Source: an uncultured Paraprevotella sp. (GTDB taxonomy: Bacteria > Bacteroidota > Bacteroidia > Bacteroidales > Bacteroidaceae). From it: DNA of 64,000 nt. The position numbers and the translations under genes were made by a program. Shown in pieces: positions 41,770-51,086 of this stretch. The stretch covers positions 43,898 through 107,897 of the forward strand of contig URKA01000006.1 in NCBI GenBank assembly GCA_900548345.1. Direction: 5' to 3'. How positions within the stretch are numbered: the stretch's first letter is position 1; each line of letters starts with the position of its first letter. Under the pieces are notes generated by a model that saw only the letters and a list, made by a program, of their open reading frames with translations, searched no databases and had not been told where the DNA came from.

Positions 41770-43729
41770 GTACTATTCTTGGGAGGAGTTTGTAGAAAAG
41801 ATTTCTGCAGACGAAGACAATGAGTACGGATATTTGAATTCTTTGTTGGATGATTTGGAAGAATTACATGAAAATCCCTTTAATTTGAATACGGCAACCA
41901 AAGATGACTTGAAACAACTTCCTTTTATGGACGATGTGACGATAGAAGAAATTTTGGCTTATATATATAGGTATGGTCCTTTACAAAGTTTGGGTGAACT
42001 GAAGATGATAAGTCAACTGGATTATCAAGTCCGTCAGATGCTGACGTTATTTGTTTATGTGGCTCCTGTGAGTAGGGGACATGAAAGAATAAAGTTGAAA
42101 ACTCTTTTGAAAGAAGGACGAAATGAATTGTCAACGAGATTGGATGTACCTCTTTATAAGTGCGATGGATATAAGAGATACGAAGATGAAGTATTGTTGA
42201 AAAACCCTAATAAGATATATCTTGGTAACGGCTTATACCATAATTTGCGTTATCGGTATGTCTTTAAGAATAAGGTATATTGGGGTTTCACTGCGGAGAA
42301 AGATGCCGGAGAACCTTTCGGAAGTTATGGAAACCGGGCTTATGATAGTTATTCTTTTCACTTCTTGTTGAAAGATTGCGGAAAGCTCAAAGTATTATCG
42401 TTAGGGGATTATCGTTTAAGCTTTGGCGAGGGATTAGTGGTTAATACAGATTTCTCGTTGGGAAAAATTACCATGTTACATGAAGGGGAGAAAAGAGATT
42501 ATATCAAAAAGTTCTCTTCCGTTTCCGAAACTTCTTTTTTCAGAGGAATAGCCGCTACGTTTCAATTCGGCCGATTAGGCGTTTCTGCTTTTTATTCTTA
42601 TCTTCCGGTGGATGCTACATTGAGAAAAGACGGAACGATTTCTTCCATTAAGACTGACGGATTACATCGTACACTGCTTGAATTGTCTAAAAAGCATAAT
42701 GTTACGGAGCAAGTTTCAGGCGGAAACATTACTTGGCAAAAGAATAATCTCTCTATAGGTCTGACAGGTTTATATCAACATTTTAATGTTCCTTTTTCCA
42801 CAGGTTCGGAATTATACAGACTATATTATCCTTCAGGAAAAGATTTTGTGAACATGAGTGTGGATTACAGATTCCGTTATAACAAATTCTTTATTTCCGG
42901 AGAAACGGCATTCAGCAATGTCCATCGGGGATGGGCTACTTTGAACAGGGCTTCCTATCGTCTGAACCATAAATATAGTCTGGTGGTGCTGCAACGTATG
43001 TTTGCTTACCAATATGTGGGACTGCATGCCAATACTTTTTCCGAAAACAATCCGGTGGCCAATGAAAGTGGATTTTATGTCGGTATGGAGGCTGTACCTG
43101 TGAATGAACTTAAGATATTCGCTTGTGTTGACTATTTTTATTCTCCTTGGTACAGATATGGAATATCACATCAATCTGAAGGAATAGACGGGATTTTCGA
43201 AGTGGAATGGAATCCGTACAGGAGTAAATGGAATGTGTCTGTACGTTACCAAATCAAACGCAAGGAACGTAACGAAGAACCCTACCTATATAATAAGGTA
43301 AGAACACAAATACAATATATGCCTTCCGCTTTCTGGAACATAAGGTTATTGTGCAGGTATACGGACATACGCGATATTTACGGTCGCCATACACACGGCT
43401 ATATGATAGGAAGCACCTGTAAGTGGAGGGAAAAGAAAGACAGGATACGGCTGTCTGTTTCGGTTGTCTGTTTCAATAGTAAGGATTACAAGGCATCCAT
43501 GTCTTTTTATGAACCTTCGTTACTGTATGCCTTTTCTTTTATCAATCTGTATGGCAATGGCATGAGGACATCTTTGAACGGAAGGTGGAATATCACAGGA
43601 AACTGGATGTTTATGGTGAAATACGGTCTGACAACCTATTTTGACAGAAATGAAATAAGCAGCGGATTGCAACGTATAGAAGGAAACAAGAAAAGTGACC
43701 TTTATTTTCAGTTGAGATATAAGTTTTAA
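41627..43729 (+). CDS. helix-hairpin-helix protein with outer-membrane-barrel body
   Basis: This protein of up to 700 residues has an N-terminal hydrophobic stretch (CIIVLMFCFLQFYIV), a mature start at about QYYSWEEF and a ComEA-like helix-hairpin-helix (FNLNTATKDDLKQLPFMDDVTIEEILAYI). A long region of alternating amphipathic strands ending in FQLRYKF resembles an outer-membrane barrel. The family is widespread in Bacteroidota and its function is unknown. The start is uncertain: a -7 box at 41654-41661 would put transcription downstream of the first ATG (41627), favouring GTG 41705 or ATG 41723. DnaA-box matches overlap this region. Confidence 0.83.
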   Translation: MVSYIKNSSYIWNVTGIFPYISYRQHVCIIVLMFCFLQFYIVDNMYAQYYSWEEFVEKISADEDNEYGYLNSLLDDLEELHENPFNLNTATKDDLKQLPFMDDVTIEEILAYIYRYGPLQSLGELKMISQLDYQVRQMLTLFVYVAPVSRGHERIKLKTLLKEGRNELSTRLDVPLYKCDGYKRYEDEVLLKNPNKIYLGNGLYHNLRYRYVFKNKVYWGFTAEKDAGEPFGSYGNRAYDSYSFHFLLKDCGKLKVLSLGDYRLSFGEGLVVNTDFSLGKITMLHEGEKRDYIKKFSSVSETSFFRGIAATFQFGRLGVSAFYSYLPVDATLRKDGTISSIKTDGLHRTLLELSKKHNVTEQVSGGNITWQKNNLSIGLTGLYQHFNVPFSTGSELYRLYYPSGKDFVNMSVDYRFRYNKFFISGETAFSNVHRGWATLNRASYRLNHKYSLVVLQRMFAYQYVGLHANTFSENNPVANESGFYVGMEAVPVNELKIFACVDYFYSPWYRYGISHQSEGIDGIFEVEWNPYRSKWNVSVRYQIKRKERNEEPYLYNKVRTQIQYMPSAFWNIRLLCRYTDIRDIYGRHTHGYMIGSTCKWREKKDRIRLSVSVVCFNSKDYKASMSFYEPSLLYAFSFINLYGNGMRTSLNGRWNITGNWMFMVKYGLTTYFDRNEISSGLQRIEGNKKSDLYFQLRYKF
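41631..41661 (+). promoter_or_regulatory. possible promoter of the HhH protein gene
   Basis: TTTC, a 19-base spacer and TATATTTG (41654-41661) resemble the Bacteroidota consensus with one mismatch in the -33 element. If it is used, translation must begin at 41705 or 41723. Confidence 0.45.
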
Positions 43730-43740
43730 AACTATTATGT

Positions 43741-43748
43741 TACCTTTG
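43741..43748 (+). promoter_or_regulatory. -7 box of the radical SAM gene
   Basis: TACCTTTG lies 20 bases before the ATG at 43769 and 11 bases after the previous stop. This makes 43769 the most probable start. Confidence 0.6.
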
Positions 43749-43768
43749 TGTTGATAAAGAAATATACT

Positions 43769-44545
43769 ATGTCTACTGTAATTTATCCTTCTCCCATCTT
43801 CGGCCCCGTACATAGTCGTCGGTTGGGAATCTCTTTAGGTATAAACTTATTGCCCGAAGATGGTAAATTATGCACATTCGATTGTGTATACTGTGAATGC
43901 GGATTCAATAAAGACCGGCGTCCGAAGAAAGGTTTTCCTTCCCGTGAAGAAGTCCGTCAGGCTTTGGAAAACAAGCTGAAGGAAATGAAGTCAGATGGTA
44001 TGGCACCGGATGTTCTGACTTTTGCCGGCAATGGAGAACCTACCATTCATCCTCAGTTTGCCGGTATCATAGATGATACATGTCGGCTGCGTGATGATTA
44101 TTTTCCCGATGCCCGGATAAGTGTGTTGACCAATTCCACTCAAATACTGAAACAGGATGTGTTCGAAGCATTGAAGAAAGTGGATAACAATATCCTTAAA
44201 TTGGATACGGTAGATATGGACTATATTGACAGGATTGACCGTCCGACCGGTCATTACGATTTGAACAGGCTGATAGTCCGCATGAAAGAGTTTGAAGGAA
44301 AATGTGTCATTCAAACCATGTTCATGAAAGGTGCTGTCGATGGGAAGGATGTGGACAACACATCAGATAAATTTGTCTTACCCTGGCTGAAAACGATAAA
44401 GGAAATAGCTCCTTCCCAAGTCATGATTTATACGATTGACCGCGAAACTCCTGCGCACGGTTTGAAGAAAGCCGGTCCGGAAGAACTCGACCGCATCGTG
44501 GAGCTGCTGCGAAAAGAAGGAGTGCAGGCTTCAGCTTCATATTAG
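43769..44545 (+). CDS. radical SAM protein
   Basis: This 258-residue protein has the 4Fe-4S ligand motif CTFDCVYCECG (CxxxCxxC) at about residues 31-41 and the glycine-rich TFAGNGEPTIHP strand. TNSTQILKQDVFEALKKVDNN is shared with the YfkA/Elp3-like SAM group often annotated only as radical SAM. It would cleave S-adenosylmethionine to make a radical; the substrate is unknown and no partner enzyme is adjacent. The start at 43769 agrees with the promoter box. Confidence 0.88.
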   Translation: MSTVIYPSPIFGPVHSRRLGISLGINLLPEDGKLCTFDCVYCECGFNKDRRPKKGFPSREEVRQALENKLKEMKSDGMAPDVLTFAGNGEPTIHPQFAGIIDDTCRLRDDYFPDARISVLTNSTQILKQDVFEALKKVDNNILKLDTVDMDYIDRIDRPTGHYDLNRLIVRMKEFEGKCVIQTMFMKGAVDGKDVDNTSDKFVLPWLKTIKEIAPSQVMIYTIDRETPAHGLKKAGPEELDRIVELLRKEGVQASASY

Positions 44546-44576
44546 AATATGGATTATCATTAGTTGATTTGAGAAA

Positions 44577-45530
44577 ATGGAGAAAGTCTGTTTGAAAGAA
44601 ACGAAGAAGGTAACCATACTCGTTCCATGTCATAACGAAGAGTTCTCTTTGCCTCTGCTTTATGAACAGCTTCTTGTGCTGATGAACGGTCACACGGAAT
44701 ATCTGTGGCAGATTCTTATGGTGGATGACGGGAGTACGGACGGGACGCTTGATGTGATGCGGACGTTGCACAATCGCGACGACCGTATGTGTTATATCAG
44801 TCTGTCGCGCAACTTCGGCAAGGAAAATGCCATGCTGGCAGGATTCGACTATGCCGGAGGTGACTGCATGGTGATAATGGATGCCGACTTGCAGCATCCT
44901 CCTTCGCTTGTTCCCGACATGTTGGAACTTTGGGAAGAAGGATATGAAGATGTGTATGCCCGTCGTGTGACGCGTGGAAGGGAGCCATGGTGGCGACGTC
45001 GTCTGTCGTTGGTGTACTACAGTATATTGCAGCGGATGTCAGATGTGAAGATTCTTGAGAACGTGGGCGATTTCCGTCTGCTCGACCGCAAGTGTATCGA
45101 TGCGTTGCGTACCATGCGTGAGACGCAACGTTATACCAAAGGCATGTTCTGTTGGATTGGATTCCGGAAAAAGGAGATTGTTTTTGAACAACACGACCGT
45201 GTGGCAGGACATTCGTCATGGAACTTGTTAAAGTTGTTCAATCTGGCTGTAGAAGGCATCACCTCTTTCACCGTAGCCCCTTTGCGCATATCCATTGTGT
45301 TGGGATTGGTGGTATCGGCGGCTGCCATTATATACAGCATATACTTTTTTGTGAAAACGTTGTTTAATGGAGACCCGGTGCAGGGATTTCCCACGCTTAT
45401 CATTGTCATACTCTTCCTTGGAGGCATGCAACTGTTTTCATTAGGCATCATAGGTGAGTATCTGGGTAGGATTTTCAATGAAACGAAAAACAGACCGGTA
45501 TATATTATAAGCGAAAAGGTAGGAGTATGA
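44577..45530 (+). CDS. GtrB-like polyprenyl-phosphate glycosyltransferase
   Basis: This 317-residue family-2 glycosyltransferase has TILVPCHNEEFSLPLLYEQL, the metal-binding MDADLQHPP at about residues 101-109 and the ETQRYTKGMFCWIGF loop. Two C-terminal membrane spans lie at about residues 240-290. GtrB enzymes move a sugar from a nucleotide donor to undecaprenyl phosphate on the cytosolic face. The stop overlaps the next gene by four bases (ATGA), pairing it with a multispan protein as in O-antigen-modifying gtr sets. Confidence 0.9.
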   Translation: MEKVCLKETKKVTILVPCHNEEFSLPLLYEQLLVLMNGHTEYLWQILMVDDGSTDGTLDVMRTLHNRDDRMCYISLSRNFGKENAMLAGFDYAGGDCMVIMDADLQHPPSLVPDMLELWEEGYEDVYARRVTRGREPWWRRRLSLVYYSILQRMSDVKILENVGDFRLLDRKCIDALRTMRETQRYTKGMFCWIGFRKKEIVFEQHDRVAGHSSWNLLKLFNLAVEGITSFTVAPLRISIVLGLVVSAAAIIYSIYFFVKTLFNGDPVQGFPTLIIVILFLGGMQLFSLGIIGEYLGRIFNETKNRPVYIISEKVGV

Positions 45531-47227
45531 AAAACCGTAGTGTCGTGATGTTTATGATGGCTGTGGCCGCAGTGATGCTGTTTTTCAATTATGTCACGCC
45601 ACCCACTTTGTCGGATGATGTGCTCTACAAATGCGTATGGACACTCGACGAGACAGAAGCGAGAAGACCTATAGAAACTTTCGGCGACGTGATGGAGTCG
45701 CAGGCGGCACACCGTCAGGTGGTCAACGGACGTATGGTAGTGCATACCGTGGCCCAGGTGTTTATGGGAATGGTAGGGAAAGACGTGTTTAATGTGCTCA
45801 ATGCTTTTATGTTCTGTCTTCTTGTTTTGCTTTGCGCTTTGTGGGTAAGGCCTGTGCAGGATGGCAAAGGTGTCAGGGCAACGGTGGTGGACGGAGCGCA
45901 TGGTCTTTTTCTTCCGGTGGTGCTGTTCACATTCTTGTTTTTTATTCTTGTGCCGGGCTTTCACGATGCTTTTCTTTGGTTTGTAGGCAGTTTCAACTAT
46001 CTGTGGACAATGGTGGCCGTGGTGTCGTTCCTCATCTACTTTTACAGGAAAAAGGATGCCGCCCTTACTGCGGGCAGTTTTCTTGCCGGTCCGTTTGCCT
46101 TGCTTGCCGGTTGGACACACGAAGGACTTACGTTGCCTTTGTCGTTGGGATTGATGGTATGGATGTTTTTATGCCGTCGGGATGCACTGCGTAGCGGCGC
46201 TTTTCCCGCGGTGTTGTGTTTCATGGCCGGCACAGCCTTGTGTGTATTGGCATCGGGCACTTTGGAACGTGTTGAGAGTAGCGGGATGTCATTGATGAGC
46301 CGTATGTTCTACGGCTGTTATTGTATATTCAGGTTTGTCCGTGTGTCATGGTTGTTGTTGGCCGTGGTTGCCGTGGCTTGGTTCCGGCATCGGCGCGATG
46401 TACTGAAGGAGGAGTTGCGTCGCCACATAGTGCTCTATTCCGCTCTTCTTCCGGCCTTCGGCATCATTTTAGTATGCGGCCGTACGCAGGCCCGTGTGTG
46501 TACCCATGCAGAGATATTGGTCTCTTTGTTGCTTGTCAGTCTGCTTTTGCGTCTGAAACCGGACAGGAGTTTCAGAACGGTTGTGGTTGCGGCTTGTGTT
46601 GTGATGACGGCCGTTACGGTTTTCGTTGCCGGATTCGGTGTGACGAACAAGCGTAACTACGACTATCAGTTGGCTCAACAGCAAAATCCGGCTGTGGATG
46701 TAGTGAAAGTAAGACAGATGTCCGATACCGGTTGTGCCTTGTTCGATGCTCTTGTGGAAAGGTATGTGGTTCCGTCGGTTGAATTCGGTTTCTTTTCATG
46801 TTATCAGGGATTTGATGCCGATGATGTGAATTTGCGCAGTGCGGCTATGCTTTACGGCAAGTGGCGGGTGATATACTTGCCGGAGGAATTTGCGGTGAGG
46901 TTGCAAGACATGCCGGAAAATTTCAGAGGAGTGATGTCTGACGCGTGTGGAAAAATATGGGTGACTTGCCTGCCCGACGGTAGCCGGGCTGAGGTGGTCC
47001 GCTTTCTTCTTAATCCGGAACCTCCGGAATCTCTTCCTTTGTACAAACGTCCCTTTGCGTATGAGGGAGACTGTTATGAATTGCCGGAATTGAAATTCAA
47101 GACGGTGGAACTTTACGGCCGTACCTATCTGTTTTTTGACCGTCCGTTGACCAATGTTTACAGAAGGATAAAAAGCATAGACGTAGTTCTGGATTCGGGT
47201 GAGAGGCTGAACCTTGAAAATCTGTAA
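45527..47227 (+). CDS. multispan membrane protein, probable GtrC/DUF6056-type glycosyltransferase
   Basis: This 566-residue protein has about ten hydrophobic spans in the first 400 residues and a soluble C-terminal part with tyrosine- and proline-rich strands. An acidic LSDDVLYKC motif follows the first span, where GT-C glycosyltransferases carry their catalytic aspartates. It overlaps the GtrB-like gene by four bases, so it would use the lipid-linked sugar made by that enzyme on the periplasmic side. The acceptor is unknown. Family assignment rests on topology and context, not strong motifs. Confidence 0.72.
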   Translation: MKNRSVVMFMMAVAAVMLFFNYVTPPTLSDDVLYKCVWTLDETEARRPIETFGDVMESQAAHRQVVNGRMVVHTVAQVFMGMVGKDVFNVLNAFMFCLLVLLCALWVRPVQDGKGVRATVVDGAHGLFLPVVLFTFLFFILVPGFHDAFLWFVGSFNYLWTMVAVVSFLIYFYRKKDAALTAGSFLAGPFALLAGWTHEGLTLPLSLGLMVWMFLCRRDALRSGAFPAVLCFMAGTALCVLASGTLERVESSGMSLMSRMFYGCYCIFRFVRVSWLLLAVVAVAWFRHRRDVLKEELRRHIVLYSALLPAFGIILVCGRTQARVCTHAEILVSLLLVSLLLRLKPDRSFRTVVVAACVVMTAVTVFVAGFGVTNKRNYDYQLAQQQNPAVDVVKVRQMSDTGCALFDALVERYVVPSVEFGFFSCYQGFDADDVNLRSAAMLYGKWRVIYLPEEFAVRLQDMPENFRGVMSDACGKIWVTCLPDGSRAEVVRFLLNPEPPESLPLYKRPFAYEGDCYELPELKFKTVELYGRTYLFFDRPLTNVYRRIKSIDVVLDSGERLNLENL

Positions 47228-47281
47228 TGAACACCGTATTTTGCGGACAGTTCACTATATTTATGTCCAAGCCGGGAAAAA

Positions 47282-47369
47282 CTATAAATAAAACTTTTAT
47301 TTTCAAAAACAAAACTTCTGGTTTCAAAAATAAAACCTTTGGTTTTATAAATAAAAGTTTTATTTATAG
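47282..47369. repeat. 21-bp-unit palindromic repeat, copy 2 (four units)
   Basis: Units start at 47284, 47305, 47326 and 47347, each 21 bases. The first (ATAAATAAAACTTTTATTTTC) and last (ATAAATAAAAGTTTTATTTAT) are close inverted copies, and the inner two carry CTTCTGG and CCTTTGG centres. It lies in the 340-base gap between the convergent glycosylation gene and nadB. The rest of that gap holds the nadB terminator and nothing else recognisable. Confidence 0.87.
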
Positions 47370-47498
47370 AATTAATCCTTTAGAAAGTGAGTTTTTCCAT
47401 GAAGAGAATCAATCGTCATTACCGTAAGCCTGAAAGACAAACAAATCTTCAGGAAATAGCAATAGGAAGAAAGATAACTGATTTGTATAGAAGATGAT

Positions 47499-47541
47499 AA
47501 AAAAACGAAGGTGCATCGTTCGTTATGACGACACACCTTCC
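47499..47541 (-). terminator. nadB terminator
   Basis: On the minus strand a 7-bp stem (GAAGGTG/CACCTTC arms at 47507-47513 and 47534-47540) is followed by seven U (A-run 47499-47505). It begins 27 bases after the nadB stop. Confidence 0.65.
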
Positions 47542-47567
47542 GTTTCAGTGATATTGGAGTCTTCTTT

Positions 47568-49157
47568 CTACTTCTGGTCGTAAGCGTGTTTGGGGTAGTC
47601 GGTCGTGTAGTGCAGTCCGCGGCTTTCCTTGCGCTCTATGGCCTGACGTGTAATCAGGTAACCCACGTTTATCATGTTGCGCAGTTCGCAGATGTCCTTG
47701 GTGGCCTTTACCCGTTTGAAGAGTTCTTCTGTCTCCTCGTAAATCAGGTCTAGACGCGTCCAGGCACGTTTCAGTCGGAGGTCGCTGCGCACGATGCCCA
47801 CGTAGTTGCTCATGATTTGTCCCACTTCGCGCATGTCCTGTGCGATGAGCACCTTTTCCTCGTTGCTCATTGTGCCTTCATCGTTCCATTCCGGAATGTT
47901 TTCATTGAAGGTATATTGGTCGATTGTCTCCAGGCTGTGGCGTGCTGCCGCATCGGCATATACCACGGCTTCGATGAGTGAATTGCTGGCAAGGCGGTTG
48001 CCGCCGTGCAGACCCGTACACGAACATTCTCCCACCGCATACAGGCGTCTGATGCTGGAACAGGCGTTCAGGTCTACTTTGATTCCGCCGCACATGTAGT
48101 GTGCGCAGGGCACCACGGGAATATACTGTTTCGTGATGTCTATGCCTATCGACAGGCATTTGGCGTAAATGTTGGGGAAGTGATGTTTCGTTTCCTCGGC
48201 ATTCTTGTGCGTCACGTCCAGACACACGTGGTCCAGTCCGTGTATTTTCATTTCCTTGTCGATGGCCCGTGCCACGATGTCGCGTGGGGCCAGGCTGAGC
48301 CGTTTGTCATACTTCTGCATGAATTCCTCTCCGTTGGGCAGACGCAGGATGCCGCCGTATCCGCGCATGGCTTCGGTGATAAGATAGGCCGGATGTGTTT
48401 CGCCCGGACAGAACAGGGCCGTGGGATGGAACTGTACGAACTCCATGCCTTCCACCGTTCCTTTGGCACGGTATACCATGGCGATGCCGTCTCCCGTGGC
48501 GATGTTGGGGTTGGTGGTAGTGGCATATACGGCTCCCGTACCGCCTGTGGCCATCAGGGTGACACGCGAAAGGAATGTGTCTATCTTTCTCGTATCAGGG
48601 TCCAGAATGTAGGCTCCGTAACATTCGATGTCGGGTGTGCGTCGGGTCACTTCGATGCCGAGGTGATGCTGTGTGATGATTTCCACCGCGAAATGATTTT
48701 CGAGAATGGTGATATTAGGGTTATGGCGTACGGCCTCCATCAGTCCGCGCTGGATTTCGAATCCGGTGTCGTCGGCATGGTGCAGGATGCGGAATTCCGA
48801 ATGGCCGCCTTCGCGGTGCAGGTCGAAGTCTCCGTTCTCCTTTTTGTCGAAGTTCACTCCCCAGTCCACCAGTTCACGTATGGCCTGCGGAGCGTTTTTC
48901 ACCACTTGTTCCACGGCAGCGGGATTGCTGATGTAGTCGCCGGCAATCATCGTGTCTTTGATATGTTTGTCGAAGTTGTCCACTTCCATGTTCGTGACGG
49001 ATGCTATCCCCCCCTGTGCTTTTGCCGTATTGGCTTCGTCCAGTGTCGTCTTGCATACGATGGCCACCTTTCCTTTTCCGGCGTTGGCCACTTTAAGGGC
49101 ATAACTCATACCGGCCACTCCCGAACCGATTATTAAAAAATCAAACTTGCGTATCAT
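47568..49157 (-). CDS. nadB: L-aspartate oxidase
   Basis: This 529-residue flavoprotein oxidises L-aspartate to iminoaspartate, the substrate of NadA. It opens with the FAD-binding FDFLIIGSGVAGMSYALKVA and includes AQGGIASV, the LMATGGTGAVYATTTNPNIATGDG loop and HYMCGGIKVDLN with the active-site histidine region. The ATG at 49157 (MIRKFDF) is chosen because it puts the FAD motif directly at the N-terminus; longer frames add 36 unrelated residues. It is divergent from the PH-like gene. Confidence 0.95.
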   Translation of the reverse strand: MIRKFDFLIIGSGVAGMSYALKVANAGKGKVAIVCKTTLDEANTAKAQGGIASVTNMEVDNFDKHIKDTMIAGDYISNPAAVEQVVKNAPQAIRELVDWGVNFDKKENGDFDLHREGGHSEFRILHHADDTGFEIQRGLMEAVRHNPNITILENHFAVEIITQHHLGIEVTRRTPDIECYGAYILDPDTRKIDTFLSRVTLMATGGTGAVYATTTNPNIATGDGIAMVYRAKGTVEGMEFVQFHPTALFCPGETHPAYLITEAMRGYGGILRLPNGEEFMQKYDKRLSLAPRDIVARAIDKEMKIHGLDHVCLDVTHKNAEETKHHFPNIYAKCLSIGIDITKQYIPVVPCAHYMCGGIKVDLNACSSIRRLYAVGECSCTGLHGGNRLASNSLIEAVVYADAAARHSLETIDQYTFNENIPEWNDEGTMSNEEKVLIAQDMREVGQIMSNYVGIVRSDLRLKRAWTRLDLIYEETEELFKRVKATKDICELRNMINVGYLITRQAIERKESRGLHYTTDYPKHAYDQK

Positions 49158-49254
49158 GTCATTTACGGTTAGTCGATACAAAACTACGTAAAAATCGAAT
49201 CGGTTGTGTTTGTGTTTGCAGAAAAAAATGTAACTTGCATGAAAAATAAGAATC

Positions 49255-49677
49255 ATGGTACGCACTTTTCATTCCAAAATAAACAAGACCACCTTGTTCT
49301 TCTGTCTTCTGCCTGCCACGGTGCTGGCCGTTTATTTCTTTTGGGTAAAGATGCCTTTGGCGGCACTGGCGTTCATGTTGCTGCTGGTTGTGTTGACCGA
49401 ACGTCTGATTCATACCTCCTATATCTTTACCGACGACGGACTGTTGTGGGTCGACAAGGGAAGGTTTTCGCGGAAGACGGCTCTTGCGCTGTCCGACATC
49501 AGCAAGGTTGAAGTGGTGCGTTCCTCCGCCCTGTCGCTGTTGAAGAACAAGGATACGGTGATGCTGACTTTGCGCGACGGTTCCTTGCGTTTCATCACGC
49601 CTTTTCCGGCGGATGACTTCTGCCGTTATCTGAATCATAGAAAGGAGAACGAACATGAACAGGCCGAAAATGTGTGA
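49255..49677 (+). CDS. small membrane protein with PH-like domain
   Basis: This 140-residue protein has two adjacent membrane spans (about residues 12-50) and a beta-rich cytosolic part. The latter includes TSYIFTDDGLLWVDKGRFSRKTALALSDISKVEV, reminiscent of bacterial PH (YdbS/bPH2) domains. Function is unknown. Its end overlaps the start of the dacB-like gene by 23 bases, so expression is coupled to a cell-wall enzyme. Confidence 0.68.
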   Translation: MVRTFHSKINKTTLFFCLLPATVLAVYFFWVKMPLAALAFMLLLVVLTERLIHTSYIFTDDGLLWVDKGRFSRKTALALSDISKVEVVRSSALSLLKNKDTVMLTLRDGSLRFITPFPADDFCRYLNHRKENEHEQAENV

Positions 49678-50878
49678 CGTAGGGCAGAAGTGCTGTCTGT
49701 TGCTCTGCCTGCTGTGCGGTTGTGTGCAAGGACTGAAGGCCGGTGATGAGGACTTCCGGCCCGACAGCGGATACAAGGAATGGGTGCGGCAACTGGACGA
49801 AGGATTGTCCGTCCTTTTGCAGGATGAATTGTTCACCGCCACACAGGTGGGGATGTGTGTGTATGACCTGACGTCAGATACATTGCTTTATGCCCGGAAC
49901 ATCCGGCAACGCATGCGTCCGGCCTCTACCGAAAAGTTGCTTACGGCCATCGTGGCCCTTTCCGAACTGGGTGAATCACATTGTTTCACCACGTCTCTTT
50001 TCTGTACCGGTGAGGTGCGCGACAGCGTGCTATGGGGAGATGTCTATGCCGTGGGTGGTTTCGACCCGCGTTTCGGAAAAGATGATATGGCGGCTTTCGT
50101 CGAGAGCCTGCGCGAGCAAGGCATCGACTCGATAGCCGGACATTTGTTTGCCGATGTGTCGATGAAGGACACGTTGAAGTGGGGCTGGGGATGGTGCTGG
50201 GACGACGACATGCCTGTGCTCACTCCTTTGCTGTATCATGGAAAAGACTGTTTTATGGAGAGAATGGGAGAGATGCTGCACGAGGCCGGTATCGGTTACG
50301 TTTCCGTCGGCCGGGAGTGCTGTCCGGCCGGGGCACGGCTGCTGGTATCCCGTTCGCATACCATGGTCCAGATTCTGACGCGCATGATGAAAGACAGCGA
50401 CAACCTGTATGCCGAAGCCATGTTCTATCAGGTGGCGGCGAAAGACCGGCGACCGTATGCTTCGCGCAAGGACGCCATGTATCATATAGAGAAGCTGGTG
50501 GGTGAGATGGGATACGATGTGGAAAACTATCTGATAGCGGATGGAAGCGGTGTATCGCTTTACAACTATCTCACGCCGGAACTTGAACTGGCACTCCTGA
50601 AATACGCTTACCGTCACGAAAACATCTTCATTCCCCTGTATGCCTCCCTGCCCGTGGCCGGTAAGGACGGCACATTGCGCCGGAGGATGAAGAAAGGCGA
50701 TGCCTGTGGAAATGTGCATGCAAAGACCGGTACTTTGGAAGGAGTTTCCACACTGGCGGGCTATGCAAAGGCACGGAACGGTCACCGGCTCGCTTTTTGC
50801 ATCATGAACCAAGGTATATCGCGTGCGGCCTTCGGACGCGACTTTCAGGACAAGGTTTGTGAATTGCTGTGCAAATGA
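49655..50878 (+). CDS. dacB: D-alanyl-D-alanine carboxypeptidase/endopeptidase (PBP4 type)
   Basis: This 407-residue S13 peptidase has all three penicillin-binding motifs in order: STEK (RPASTEKLLTAI, about residue 91), SDN (DSDNLYAEAM, about 248) and KTG (HAKTGTL, about 355). It has an N-terminal hydrophobic export signal (CLLLCLLCGCVQGLKA), possibly a lipoprotein-like one. The enzyme trims or opens peptide cross-links in peptidoglycan in the periplasm. Compared with E. coli PBP4 it lacks part of the inserted domain, as is usual in Bacteroidota. Confidence 0.92.
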   Translation: MNRPKMCDVGQKCCLLLCLLCGCVQGLKAGDEDFRPDSGYKEWVRQLDEGLSVLLQDELFTATQVGMCVYDLTSDTLLYARNIRQRMRPASTEKLLTAIVALSELGESHCFTTSLFCTGEVRDSVLWGDVYAVGGFDPRFGKDDMAAFVESLREQGIDSIAGHLFADVSMKDTLKWGWGWCWDDDMPVLTPLLYHGKDCFMERMGEMLHEAGIGYVSVGRECCPAGARLLVSRSHTMVQILTRMMKDSDNLYAEAMFYQVAAKDRRPYASRKDAMYHIEKLVGEMGYDVENYLIADGSGVSLYNYLTPELELALLKYAYRHENIFIPLYASLPVAGKDGTLRRRMKKGDACGNVHAKTGTLEGVSTLAGYAKARNGHRLAFCIMNQGISRAAFGRDFQDKVCELLCK

Positions 50879-51026
50879 GATTCGTGGAGTCTGATTATCC
50901 GTAAAAAATATCTATGGAATCAAAAAAAACGTTCAGGCTGGCGTCCGTTTGCAATCGTTTTGTTATATTTGTTATCACGAATATAGGATGCGGTTCGGCA
51001 TAGACAATTGGAAAACCTCGTTTTCA

Positions 51027-51059
51027 TTTGGCCTCTGCGCTCACCTTTCCGTATATTTG
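51027..51059 (+). promoter_or_regulatory. promoter of the menaquinone operon
   Basis: TTTG (51027-51030), a 21-base spacer and TATATTTG (51052-51059) resemble the Bacteroidota consensus, 28 bases ahead of the first men gene. Another TATATTTG at 50964-50971 may be a second start. Confidence 0.6.
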
Positions 51060-51086
51060 TCCATAAACCCTTAAAAACAGCAACCT

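Noticed and set aside
47227..47427. 66-codon frame reading NKTFIFKNKT heptads
   Set aside because: It is the translation of the 21-bp repeat. The periodicity comes from DNA units of three codons, and the same happens at the other copies.
48006..49136. 376-codon open frame opposite nadB
   Set aside because: Antisense to a conserved enzyme, with no promoter or motif.
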